DNA of 64,000 nucleotides from Gemmatimonadota bacterium (GTDB lineage: Bacteria > Gemmatimonadota > Gemmatimonadetes > Gemmatimonadales > Gemmatimonadaceae): the NCBI GenBank assembly GCA_023249375.1, contig JAHFCT010000001.1, forward strand, positions 88,112 to 152,111, given 5' to 3'. This document shows, in pieces, positions 1 through 8,092 of this stretch (position 1 is the stretch's first letter; the number at the start of each line of letters is the position of its first letter). A program made the position numbers and the translations under genes. Under the pieces are notes generated by a model. The model saw nothing but the letters and a program-made list of their open reading frames with translations. It searched no databases and was not told where the DNA came from.

Positions 1-24
1 CGCGTGTCGTTCCGCGTGTCGTTC
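1..24. repeat. 12-bp tandem repeat coding for NDTR
   Basis: CGCGTGTCGTTC occurs twice in a row and a diverged third copy follows. On the minus strand each unit encodes N-D-T-R in the truncated secreted protein, so the array probably continues past the window edge. Confidence 0.7.
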
Positions 25-182
25 CGCGAGTCGCGCCGTGTGTCCGCACGCGATTCACTGCGACCGCCGCGTGTGTCGCGGTTGCTTTCGGCGCGCGACT
101 TGTCCCATCCGTAGCGGCTGCCCTGCGCGATCAAAGGCATGCTCACCGTGAGCGCGCCCAACGCCAATGCCGTACGAATCAT
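1..182 (-). CDS. N-terminus of a secreted Arg/Asp-rich repeat protein (cut by window edge)
   Basis: The minus-strand frame stays open to the window edge. It begins with a typical signal peptide (MIRTALALGALTVSMPLIAQ), followed by a very polar Arg/Asp/Ser/Asn-rich segment that turns into a repeated NDTR unit at the edge. Three in-frame ATGs lie at 191, 188 and 182. The purine-rich GGGAGGG at 192-198 is best spaced for 182, so I chose that start. The protein is probably exported. I do not recognise the family, and the C-terminus lies outside the window. Confidence 0.6.
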   Translation of the reverse strand, partial: MIRTALALGALTVSMPLIAQGSRYGWDKSRAESNRDTRGGRSESRADTRRDSRNDTRNDT

Positions 183-324
183 GAACATCATCCCTCCCTG
201 AGGGTTCTGCATTCTCTACCCCCACATGTCGCGGATGATCCCCTGCGCGGAACACGACAAAGGGCGAAGCCGGATGACTTCGCCCTCGTGACGTCTCGCG
301 GGGCGAGCTGCCCGACTACGCCGG

Positions 325-1470
325 TTAGCTCACCGACTCCGAGATGTTGATGCCGCGCTTCGCCAATTCGGCGACGTACGCTTCGCCCGGCATGCATTCG
401 TCGGAGGTGTGCACGCCGGCGGGGCTGATGCGCCCCAGCGCCTGCATCAGGCCGGTGATGGCGAGCGAGAAGCCCGTCGTGCGCTCCATCGACGTGATGT
501 GCGTCTTCTCGTCGAAGCGATCGACCATCTCAAACGTGTGCGTCACGGGCTTGCCCGCCTTCGCACCGCTCACGATGACGCGCATCGCCACGAGGTCGCG
601 ACCGTCGGGCTTGTTCAGGCGCGGCGCCATGCAGGCGATCGCCACGTCGCGCGGCACCACCTTGGTTCCCTTCACGTCGATCACGCCAAGGTCGAGCAGG
701 CCGAGTTCGCGCACGGCTTCCATGATGTGGGCATGCCCGGGGTAGCGCAGCGTCTTGTACTCCATCGTCGGGATCTTTCCCTCGTACCGGAACCCGATCG
801 TCGACAGGCCGCCGGCCGTGTGGAACGCCTCGAGTTCGCCGAGCTGGCTGAACAGCACGGGCTCGCGTTCCGACAGCGCCTTTACCTGATGCCGCTTGCC
901 GTCGCGAATGACCCACGAGAGCGTCGTGTAGTAGTCGAGCACGCCCTCGAGCGAGTACACCACCTGATAGTTCAGCGGCGGCTCGGGGCGCTGCGGCAGC
1001 CCGCCCACGAAAATCTGCACCGACTGCACCGTGTCGCAGCGCGAAATGCCGAGTTGCGCCAGGATGTTCACCATGCCGGGGGCAAGCCCGCAGTCGGGAA
1101 TCACCGTCACGCCGGCGGCCCGCGCCTGGCCGTCGAGTGTCTTCTGCTGAAAGACGATCTCGGTGTTGCCGCCGAGGTCGCAGAAGTGCGCGCCCGCGGC
1201 AATCGCCGCTTCGGTCATGCGCACGTTGAAGTAGTAGGGCACGGCGCACATGACGGCCTTCACGCCGTGCATCGCCTGTTGCGTGGCGGTGGCGTCGGTG
1301 ACGTCGAGCGTCATGGGCTTCAGCTTGCCGCCAACAAATGGGGCAAGGAACGACGGAAGATGATCCACCGCCTTGTCGGCGAGGAGCACCTCCGATACCT
1401 CGGGATGATGCAAGAGGTCATACGCGCACGCCGAGCCCTGAAGCCCGGCGCCGAGCACAAGCATTTTCAT
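325..1470 (-). CDS. Saccharopine dehydrogenase-like / lysine 6-dehydrogenase-like NAD(P) oxidoreductase
   Basis: This 381-residue protein opens with MKMLVLGAGLQGSACAYDLL, a Rossmann nucleotide-binding start (GxGxxG) typical of the saccharopine dehydrogenase superfamily. An acidic residue follows the second strand (LLADK). The C-terminal part has the mixed beta-sheet domain expected for L-lysine 6-dehydrogenase or saccharopine reductase-type enzymes, and the length matches the roughly 385-residue lysine 6-dehydrogenase group. The frame is open 72 bases further upstream, but the Rossmann start fits the ATG at 1470. The likely role is oxidative deamination of lysine or a related amino acid; the substrate cannot be read from the sequence. 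It is transcribed alone, with its 3' end facing the truncated secreted gene. Confidence 0.75.
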   Translation of the reverse strand: MKMLVLGAGLQGSACAYDLLHHPEVSEVLLADKAVDHLPSFLAPFVGGKLKPMTLDVTDATATQQAMHGVKAVMCAVPYYFNVRMTEAAIAAGAHFCDLGGNTEIVFQQKTLDGQARAAGVTVIPDCGLAPGMVNILAQLGISRCDTVQSVQIFVGGLPQRPEPPLNYQVVYSLEGVLDYYTTLSWVIRDGKRHQVKALSEREPVLFSQLGELEAFHTAGGLSTIGFRYEGKIPTMEYKTLRYPGHAHIMEAVRELGLLDLGVIDVKGTKVVPRDVAIACMAPRLNKPDGRDLVAMRVIVSGAKAGKPVTHTFEMVDRFDEKTHITSMERTTGFSLAITGLMQALGRISPAGVHTSDECMPGEAYVAELAKRGINISESVS

Positions 1471-1620
1471 TGGAATGGCCCGTACGAGTGATAACCGGTG
1501 AGCCGCATGGCGCCGCCGGTCACGAAATGTACGCGGCCGCACCCTGCTCGGTTGAGCCCGACGTCATCGGCTTCTCGAACGGCCGCCCCATCGGTCCGGC
1601 GTCACACGGTCTCGCGAACG

Positions 1621-1644
1621 CGCCCACTCGCCCACTCGCCCACG
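1621..1644. repeat. 8-bp tandem repeat (CGCCCACT) between genes
   Basis: Three tandem copies of CGCCCACT/CGCCCACG lie just downstream of the retropepsin-like gene, flanked on both sides by TCGCGAAC/ATCGCGAACT words. Low-complexity GC-rich spacers of this sort recur at other gene ends in the window. I see no gene in 1471-1683. Confidence 0.6.
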
Positions 1645-1683
1645 CGCCAAATCGCGAACTCGCCGCCACGTTGCGCGCGGCTT

Positions 1684-2730
1684 CTATCGCGCAGCGTCCA
1701 TCCAGATCACGCCGCGGCGCACATCCACCGTCCACGGCCGCCCGCGAAGCGCTGCTCGCCCGGCCGGTGAGGCAATTGGCACCGGCGCCTCGCCGGCCCG
1801 CAGCGCGAGGCGCACACCGGGAAAGCCAAGCAACATCGCCGCTCCCACCGCATCGCTCCGCTCGCTCACGCGTCCTGCGCGTCGCAGCGTCACCGTCCCC
1901 GCGCGCGCATCCACGGTCGGCGCAAGCAGCGCGAAGACATCGAAGCCGACGCGGGCCCGCCCCGCGCCGAGTGACGCATCGACGCGCACCGGCACGTCGC
2001 GCAGCGTGAGCTCACCGAGACTGGCAGCGCGCAGAATTCCAATCGGTCCCCGGCGATCATCAGCGATGATTTCGACGAGCCCCGCGCCGCGCCCAAGACC
2101 GGGCAGCACGATCCCCTCTTCCTGCGGATCGATCTCGCCCCACAGCGTGTCGCTGCCCAGCACGATCGGCACGCGGCCGAGCGCACCCACCTCGAGCGGC
2201 GCAAATGGCACCACCGTGGTGTCGGCGCCCATCACGCTCGTGGAACGATCCGCCAGCACCGCCGCGCGTGCCTTTTCTCCCGCCGTCAGCGGCGACGCCG
2301 GGAGCGCGGCGAGCGACTGCCAGTCGCGCAGCCACGTGTAGAGGTGCGCCAGTCGCGCGGCGATGCGCACCGCGTCGCCGCCAAACAACCTCGCTTCTTC
2401 AAGCAGCACCGCACCCGACTGCAGCTGTCCGCGGGATGCCAGCCACTCGCCAAGCGCGGCCCGCGCCGCAGGATCGCGTGGCGCACGGCGCGACGCGTCG
2501 TAGAGCGCACGTTCGGCGGCTTCCACGTCGCCGTTCGCCGCCGCGTCCGTGGCCGGGCGTACGGCGCGCACGTTCTGCGCGTGCGAGGCGGGCGCAATCA
2601 TCGTGGCGAACGAGATGACGAGCAGCACACCCGGCAGCCGGCCGCAGGCACCGGTGCGCCGGCGATGATCGCCTCCCGCGCGCCTGCCGCGTCGCATGCT
2701 CCTGCTGCCCCCCGCGCGCTCGCCGGCCAT
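1684..2730 (-). CDS. Secreted retropepsin-like (aspartyl-protease-fold) protein with helical repeats
   Basis: The gene starts 5 bases after the M1 peptidase stop codon, consistent with translational coupling. Product of 348 residues. A charged N-terminus precedes a hydrophobic signal (LPGVLLVISFATMIAPASHAQ). An alanine-rich region resembling TPR helices follows, then a beta-rich C-terminal half. That half shows the spacing of a retropepsin-like domain, with VPVRVDASLGAGRARVGFD and VDARAGTVTLRR resembling the 'G.D.l...v.iD...g.l.L' pattern. The catalytic D-T/S-G is not visible where expected (GEIDPQEEGIVLPG), so activity is doubtful. An upstream in-frame start at 2781 would overlap the previous gene; 2697 is another candidate start. 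Confidence 0.55.
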   Translation of the reverse strand: MAGERAGGSRSMRRGRRAGGDHRRRTGACGRLPGVLLVISFATMIAPASHAQNVRAVRPATDAAANGDVEAAERALYDASRRAPRDPAARAALGEWLASRGQLQSGAVLLEEARLFGGDAVRIAARLAHLYTWLRDWQSLAALPASPLTAGEKARAAVLADRSTSVMGADTTVVPFAPLEVGALGRVPIVLGSDTLWGEIDPQEEGIVLPGLGRGAGLVEIIADDRRGPIGILRAASLGELTLRDVPVRVDASLGAGRARVGFDVFALLAPTVDARAGTVTLRRAGRVSERSDAVGAAMLLGFPGVRLALRAGEAPVPIASPAGRAALRGRPWTVDVRRGVIWMDAAR

Positions 2731-2735
2731 CGCGA

Positions 2736-4451
2736 TCACTTGGCCGTGCACACTGCGAGCATCGTCTGCCGTGGGTCGCACACAACCGACGCCGGCGCGG
2801 CATCAAGCCGCACGCCGCGCAGCCCAATCACCTGGCTTCGCTCGGCGGCAATCTCCACCGTCACCGTGATGCGCTCGCCCGCAGCGTTCGTTACCTCGAT
2901 GGGCATTGCCAGACGGTAGGGGCCAAACCGTCCCTCTTGATCGACCAGCAGCGTCACAGCGCCCGTCGCACGGTCCCACGCCCACGAGGTTCGCAACTCG
3001 GCCCACCCCGGCCGGCGCAGCCACTCGTCGAAGAACCAGCCGAGCGTTCTCCCCGACGTCTCCTCGAGCGCGCGCTGCAGATCTTGCGTCAGGGCGTTCC
3101 CGTGCCGGTGCGCTGCGAAGTAGCGTCGAAGCCCGGCAAAGAAGAGGCTGTCGCCGAGCACGGACGTGCGCAGCATGTGCAGCACCAACCCGCCCTTCTG
3201 GTACGAATTCTCGTTGAGCAGGCGGTTGGGGTCAGGCTCCACGCTGTCGATCACGGCGTGCGACGCGCTGATCGATGAGCGCACCACGGCGGCGCGGTTG
3301 TTCATCATCGCGACGGCGTACGCCGTGTCGCCATGCGCGTGCTGCGCCCAGAGCGCCGCAAAAAAGGTGGCGAATCCTTCACTGAGCCACAGATGCGCCC
3401 ACTCGCGTTCGGTGACCGCGTCGCCAAACCACTGGTGCGCCGTCTCGTGCGCGATGAGTTCGTCATTCACGCCGTTGGCGCGCCGGAACGCGCGGTCAAA
3501 GTAGAAGATCGCCGAGGGATTCTCCATGCCGCCGTAACGCGTCGTCGTCTGCAGATGACCGAGCTTCTCGTACGGATAGGCCCCCACGGTGCGCGCATAG
3601 AACTCCACGATCTCGCCCGCCCGCGAGAATTGCCCCGGCATGTACCGCGCCTGTTCCGGGGCGGTCCACACGGCCTGCGGCACGCAGCCGCCGTCCTCGG
3701 CCAAACCGCAGGCTGTCTTGCCGAGTTCGTGTGCGGCCAGCGGCGCCGCCGCGATGACCATACCGTACGTCGGAATCGGGCGGTCCTCGCGCCACGTCGT
3801 CATCGCGCGGCCATCCGCCATGGTCTTCGAGGCGACAAGCGCACCGTTGGCGACCACCGTGCGTGCGGCGGGCGCGATGATCTCGAACGTCACCCTCGCC
3901 TTGCGTGACGGATGATCCATGCTCGCCAGCCAAAAGCGCGCCCGATTCGGAAAGTTGTCGCCAAACGCAGCCCAGCGGCCGGCCGAATCGGTGCTGATGA
4001 TCAGACCGTCGGCGGGCACGCCTTCGTACGCAATCGAAATGCAGTTCGTCTGCGCCGGCGTGTAGCCGGCTGTGCGATCGCGCGCGCGCGGAATCGCCAC
4101 CTTCACTTGCCCCGGCGCGCGGACGAATCGCGCGTCCTCCCGCAGTTCCCCGCAGAGGAAGCGCACCCCGAGGACGTGCATCGCGTCATCGAGGTCGAAC
4201 TCCACGGTGTCCACCTGCGGATACGCCGCCAAATGCGCCAGCGCATTCACCTGAATGAACTTTCCGGAGTCGGGGAGTTGGATCTGATACGTATATCGAT
4301 CCACGACAGGCTGCGCCGCGGCCGGTGGCGCTGCGGACGGCGCCGCCTGCTGCGCCGCGAGTGGGGCGGAGGCTCCGGGGAAGTGCAGCGCGTCCAATGC
4401 CACGAACGCCAGCAGGGAGAAGCCCCGAACCAAAGGATGCCATCGGTTCAC
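2736..4451 (-). CDS. M1 family zinc aminopeptidase, exported
   Basis: This 571-residue protein carries the two M1 hallmarks: the exopeptidase motif GGMEN (about residues 307-311) and the zinc site HETAHQWFG...SEGFA, with H335, H339 and E358 as ligands and E336 as catalytic base. The N-terminus is hydrophobic, followed by an Ala/Pro-rich linker, so it is probably exported. It should cleave N-terminal residues from peptides. I chose GTG at 4451 because GGGAGAGG lies just before it; an in-frame ATG at 4520 would add 23 charged residues ahead of the signal peptide. The retropepsin-like gene follows directly, and the pair may process peptides together. Confidence 0.88.
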   Translation of the reverse strand: MNRWHPLVRGFSLLAFVALDALHFPGASAPLAAQQAAPSAAPPAAAQPVVDRYTYQIQLPDSGKFIQVNALAHLAAYPQVDTVEFDLDDAMHVLGVRFLCGELREDARFVRAPGQVKVAIPRARDRTAGYTPAQTNCISIAYEGVPADGLIISTDSAGRWAAFGDNFPNRARFWLASMDHPSRKARVTFEIIAPAARTVVANGALVASKTMADGRAMTTWREDRPIPTYGMVIAAAPLAAHELGKTACGLAEDGGCVPQAVWTAPEQARYMPGQFSRAGEIVEFYARTVGAYPYEKLGHLQTTTRYGGMENPSAIFYFDRAFRRANGVNDELIAHETAHQWFGDAVTEREWAHLWLSEGFATFFAALWAQHAHGDTAYAVAMMNNRAAVVRSSISASHAVIDSVEPDPNRLLNENSYQKGGLVLHMLRTSVLGDSLFFAGLRRYFAAHRHGNALTQDLQRALEETSGRTLGWFFDEWLRRPGWAELRTSWAWDRATGAVTLLVDQEGRFGPYRLAMPIEVTNAAGERITVTVEIAAERSQVIGLRGVRLDAAPASVVCDPRQTMLAVCTAK

Positions 4452-4537
4452 GTTCCTCTCCCTGTGATCACCCGCCGATCGCTTGTGCCGTTCAATCCCT
4501 TGTCGTGAATCCGTGGCCAACCCCGAGGCATGACGGG

Positions 4538-5623
4538 CTATCCGCCGAACAATCGGCCCAGCATGCCGCCACCACCGGCACCGCCCGCCGCCGCCGTCAG
4601 CTCGGTGGCAAACTCCACCGTCGTCTGATACCGATCATCGGCGTTTCTCGCCATGCCCTTGTACAGCACCTTGTCCACGGCTTCCGGAATGTCGGGCCGC
4701 CGCGTGCGGATGGAGATGGGTTCATTGCGCAGCCGCGCGATCATCATCTCCTGCTGGTTCTTTCCCTCGAATGGCAGCTTGCCGGTGAGCATCTCGTACG
4801 TCATCAGTGACAGCGAGTACACGTCGGTGCGCGGATCGAGCGGCTTGCCGCGCAGCTGCTCGGGGCTCATGAACTCCGGTGTGCCGAGAATGATGCCGGT
4901 CGCCGTGAGCTTCTCCAGCTCGCCCCCCGCCTTGCGCTCCTTCGCCAGCCCAAAGTCCATCACCACCGCTTTCTCCGTGCCGTCAGCATTCTTGGTGATC
5001 ATGATGTTCTCGGGCTTCAGGTCGCGATGGATGATCTTCAGTTCGTGCGCCACCTGAAGTCCGGCCGCGATCTGCTGCACGAACGGGATCACTTCGGCGA
5101 GCGGCAGCTGTCCCTTGCGGTTGTTGCGGTCGCTGAGGATTTCACCCTGCACAAACGGCATCACGACGTACACCACGCCGTCCTCGGTTTCGCCAAGGCG
5201 CACGATGTGGCAGACGTTCGGGTGCTCCAGCCGCATGCCCAGCGACGCTTCACGCCGCAGCCGCGCCATGGCGTTGTTGTCCTTGACGAGCTGCGGCGAC
5301 AGCACCTTGATGGCGTACTGATCCTTCGTCGCGATGTCTTCGCCGAGGTAGACGTACGACATGCCGCCCTCGCCGAGCTTCTTGAGAATGCTGTAGCGCC
5401 CTTCGAGCACTTGCCCCGTCAGCGCGGCCGGATTGAACTGCTTGGGAATGCCAACCGGCGGCGTCATCGCGCGCGGTGTCGTTCCAGACGCCGGCGTGCC
5501 GGCGCCACCCAGTGGCGCCGCGGCGGGAGGCGCCGCCTGCGCCTGCAGCCGCGTGCCGTCTCGCGTGCAGAACTTGGCCTCATCGCCGAAGAGGGTACCG
5601 CAAGCCGGGCATCGCATGCTCAT
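4538..5623 (-). CDS. Ser/Thr protein kinase with N-terminal zinc ribbon
   Basis: Product of 361 residues. Residues 5-23 form a small zinc-ribbon-like element (CPACG ... FCTRDGT), then an Ala/Pro linker. A complete Hanks-type kinase follows from about residue 75: glycine loop GEGGMSYVYLG, ATP lysine K106, catalytic HRDLKPEN with D201, DFG at 223-225, and the activation-loop end GTPEFMSPE. It ends in a glycine-rich tail, has no membrane segment and no sensor domain, and so is probably cytoplasmic. ATG at 5623 overlaps the diguanylate cyclase stop as ATGA, so the two are translationally coupled. Phosphorylation targets are unknown; neighbouring proteins are reasonable candidates. Confidence 0.9.
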   Translation of the reverse strand: MSMRCPACGTLFGDEAKFCTRDGTRLQAQAAPPAAAPLGGAGTPASGTTPRAMTPPVGIPKQFNPAALTGQVLEGRYSILKKLGEGGMSYVYLGEDIATKDQYAIKVLSPQLVKDNNAMARLRREASLGMRLEHPNVCHIVRLGETEDGVVYVVMPFVQGEILSDRNNRKGQLPLAEVIPFVQQIAAGLQVAHELKIIHRDLKPENIMITKNADGTEKAVVMDFGLAKERKAGGELEKLTATGIILGTPEFMSPEQLRGKPLDPRTDVYSLSLMTYEMLTGKLPFEGKNQQEMMIARLRNEPISIRTRRPDIPEAVDKVLYKGMARNADDRYQTTVEFATELTAAAGGAGGGGMLGRLFGG

Positions 5624-7086
5624 AGGCACACCTTGTTGCGCCCGTCCGCCTTGGCGCGGTACAGCGCCTCGTCAGCGCGGGCAAAAAGATCGTCCACGGT
5701 GGTGATGGTCGTTGAAGGATACGAACTCACGCCGATGCTCGCCGTCAGCCGCACCGGCTCGCCGAGCGCGGTGGCGAACGGCGTGGCTGCCACGTGCTCG
5801 CGGATGCGTTCGGCGAACGTCGTCGCACCCACCAGCGACGTTTCGGGGAGCACCACGACGAACTCCTCGCCGCCGTACCGCGCCACGACGTCCACGCTGC
5901 GCACTTCGTTCTGCAGCAGCGTCGCCACCTCGCGCAGCACTTCGTCACCCACGAGATGGCCGAAGGTGTCGTTGACCATCTTGAAGTGGTCAAGGTCGAC
6001 CATGAGCAGCGTGATCACCGAGTCGTACCGTCGGGCGCGCTCCAGCTCCGACGCCAGACGCACCGTCAGCGCCCGCCGATTGAGCACCTGGGTCAGCGGG
6101 TCCGTGTGCGCGAGCACTTCAAGGCGCGCATTGTCGGCCTTCGTCGTCTCGATGACCTGCGCGCGGTGGATGGCCGCCACCGCCGCCTTGATGACGGCAT
6201 CGGCGAATTCCACATCCTCGTTGGTGAGCGGCGGTTCGTCGACCATGCGCCGCAGGAAGAAGACGCCCGCCTGCACCTTGCCCAGCGTGAACGGCAGCGC
6301 GATGACGCTGCGAATGGGCACCTGCGTGCCGTTCGCCGCCCACTCGCGGCGGAGGTCGGCATATAGCGGGCTGGTGTGCAGGTCCTCCACGAGCACCGGA
6401 TGCCCGTGCTCGAGCGCCGCCCGAATCTCGGGATACGCGTCGAGATTGATCTCGTAGTTGCGTAGTGCGGGATTGTCGAACGCCGTCGCCACCACGCCCA
6501 CCCGGTCGCCCGGGCGCGCCAGAATCACCGAGCAGCGCGACAGCGCGAGCGCACGCGCCACGCGCCGGGACAGGATGTGGTAGATCTCGTCCGACGACAG
6601 GTCACCGGTGACCTCGTGCAAGATGTCCACGAGCTTGCGCCGGTTCTCGGAGTCCTCGCGCACACGGTCGAGTTCTTCTTCCGCGTCCCGCAGCGCCACC
6701 AGCGTCGATCGCAGCATGGCGTGCGCGCGCAGCTGCGCCTGCACCCGCGCCACCAGCTCGCGCGGCCGGAACGGCTTGCGCACGACGTCCGCCGCACCCA
6801 GACCCAGCGCCAGCTCCGTCATCTCATCGGGCGTGCGCGACGCGATCATCATCACCGGCATCGGGTTCGCGCTGGCCTTCAGCTCCTGCAGCAGCTCCAC
6901 GCCGTTGGCATCGGGCAGCACCGCATCGAGCAGCAGCAGATCCGGCGGCCAGTCGGCGAGCGCCTCGCGCATGGCCTTTGCACTGGCCGCTTCGTGCACC
7001 TCATAGCCGGCGTCACCGAGCGCCGTCGCCAGCGACCGGCGAACGGACTCGTCGTCATCGACCACGAGCACACGCGCGTCAGTCAT
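5620..7086 (-). CDS. Response regulator-GAF-GGDEF diguanylate cyclase
   Basis: Product of 488 residues with an N-terminal receiver domain (phospho-acceptor D54 in LLLDAVLPDANG, K in VRKPFRP), a GAF-like sensor (about 170-310) and a C-terminal GGDEF domain. The active site is GGEEF at 405-409, and an inhibitory RxxD site (RSVD, 396-399) lies five residues upstream. It should therefore make cyclic di-GMP under product inhibition and phosphorylation control. ATG at 7086 overlaps the preceding PLP-enzyme gene by eight bases (ATGACTGA), and the 3' end overlaps the kinase gene by four. No histidine kinase is adjacent. Confidence 0.92.
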   Translation of the reverse strand: MTDARVLVVDDDESVRRSLATALGDAGYEVHEAASAKAMREALADWPPDLLLLDAVLPDANGVELLQELKASANPMPVMMIASRTPDEMTELALGLGAADVVRKPFRPRELVARVQAQLRAHAMLRSTLVALRDAEEELDRVREDSENRRKLVDILHEVTGDLSSDEIYHILSRRVARALALSRCSVILARPGDRVGVVATAFDNPALRNYEINLDAYPEIRAALEHGHPVLVEDLHTSPLYADLRREWAANGTQVPIRSVIALPFTLGKVQAGVFFLRRMVDEPPLTNEDVEFADAVIKAAVAAIHRAQVIETTKADNARLEVLAHTDPLTQVLNRRALTVRLASELERARRYDSVITLLMVDLDHFKMVNDTFGHLVGDEVLREVATLLQNEVRSVDVVARYGGEEFVVVLPETSLVGATTFAERIREHVAATPFATALGEPVRLTASIGVSSYPSTTITTVDDLFARADEALYRAKADGRNKVCL

Positions 7087-8053
7087 CGCCCAGCAGCTCC
7101 TGCAGTCCATCCCAGTCGATGTTGCCGCCGCTTAGCACACACACCGTGTCGCCCTGTCCCTTCACCCGCCCCGACAGCAGCGCCGCCACCGTGATGGCGC
7201 CGCTCGGCTCGGTGACCAGCTTGTGGCGGTCGAGCAGAAAGCGCATCGCATCGGGCAGCGACGCGTCCGGCACGGTCACCACGTCATCCAGTGCCGCGGC
7301 GAGGTGTGCAAAGTTCAGCGTGCCGATCTTCACCGCGAGCAGACCATCCGCAAGGCCGCCCGGATTGGCCGGAATCGTCACCGGCATGCCGGCCTCGCGG
7401 GCCCGCGTGAGCTTAGGAGATCCTTCCGGCTCCACGCCAATCACGCGTGCGGTTGGAGCGAGCGTCTTGATGGCCATCGCCACGCCCGCGGACAATCCGC
7501 CGCCACCAACCTGCACCAGCACCGTGCCGACGCGCGGCAGATCCTCGGCAATCTCCAGCCCCACCGTGGCCTGGCCGGCAATGATGCGCGGATCGTCAAA
7601 CGGAGGAATGAACATCAGGCCCTCCGTCTGCTGCAGCTCCTCGGCTTTCGCAATGCGCTCAGCGGTGGTGGTGCCGAGGTAGAAACAGCGCGCCCCAAGT
7701 CGCTCGACGGCCGCGCGCTTGGCGCGCGGCACCGTCGTGGGCATCACGATGGTGGCCGAAACACCGAACATCTTGGCGGCCAGCGCCACGGCGCCGCCGT
7801 GGTTCCCGCTTGACCCGGTGACCACGCCCCGGGCGCGCTCAGCCTCGCTCAGCCCGGCGAGATACGCGTAGGCACCGCGAAACTTGAAGGCGCCGCCGCG
7901 CTGCAGCTGTTCCGGCTTGAGCCACACGGGACAGCCACACTGCGCGCCAAGCGCGTCCGACCCGAGCAAGGGGGTCCGAACGGCGACGCCGCGCAGCACA
8001 GCGGCGGCGCGGCGAACGTCCTCGATTCCGACGAGTGAGGCCTCGGCGGTCAT
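7079..8053 (-). CDS. Threonine/serine dehydratase-like PLP enzyme (fold type II)
   Basis: Product of 324 residues, the length of biodegradative threonine dehydratases and serine racemases and lacking the regulatory ACT domain of IlvA. The PLP lysine is K57 in GAFKFRGA, the asparagine loop is SSGNHG (81-86) and the phosphate-binding glycine loop is GGGGL (182-186). It probably deaminates L-threonine or L-serine to the 2-oxo acid, or racemises serine; the sequence does not decide. It is first in a translationally coupled cluster with a diguanylate cyclase and a Ser/Thr kinase, an odd pairing of metabolism and signalling. Confidence 0.85.
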   Translation of the reverse strand: MTAEASLVGIEDVRRAAAVLRGVAVRTPLLGSDALGAQCGCPVWLKPEQLQRGGAFKFRGAYAYLAGLSEAERARGVVTGSSGNHGGAVALAAKMFGVSATIVMPTTVPRAKRAAVERLGARCFYLGTTTAERIAKAEELQQTEGLMFIPPFDDPRIIAGQATVGLEIAEDLPRVGTVLVQVGGGGLSAGVAMAIKTLAPTARVIGVEPEGSPKLTRAREAGMPVTIPANPGGLADGLLAVKIGTLNFAHLAAALDDVVTVPDASLPDAMRFLLDRHKLVTEPSGAITVAALLSGRVKGQGDTVCVLSGGNIDWDGLQELLGDD

Positions 8054-8092
8054 AGGCGCAGGGGCATACGCATTACCGCCGCACGCGCGATC

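Noticed and set aside
7223-7813. Plus-strand frame antisense to the PLP dehydratase
   Set aside because: Shadow frame without motifs opposite a clear enzyme gene.
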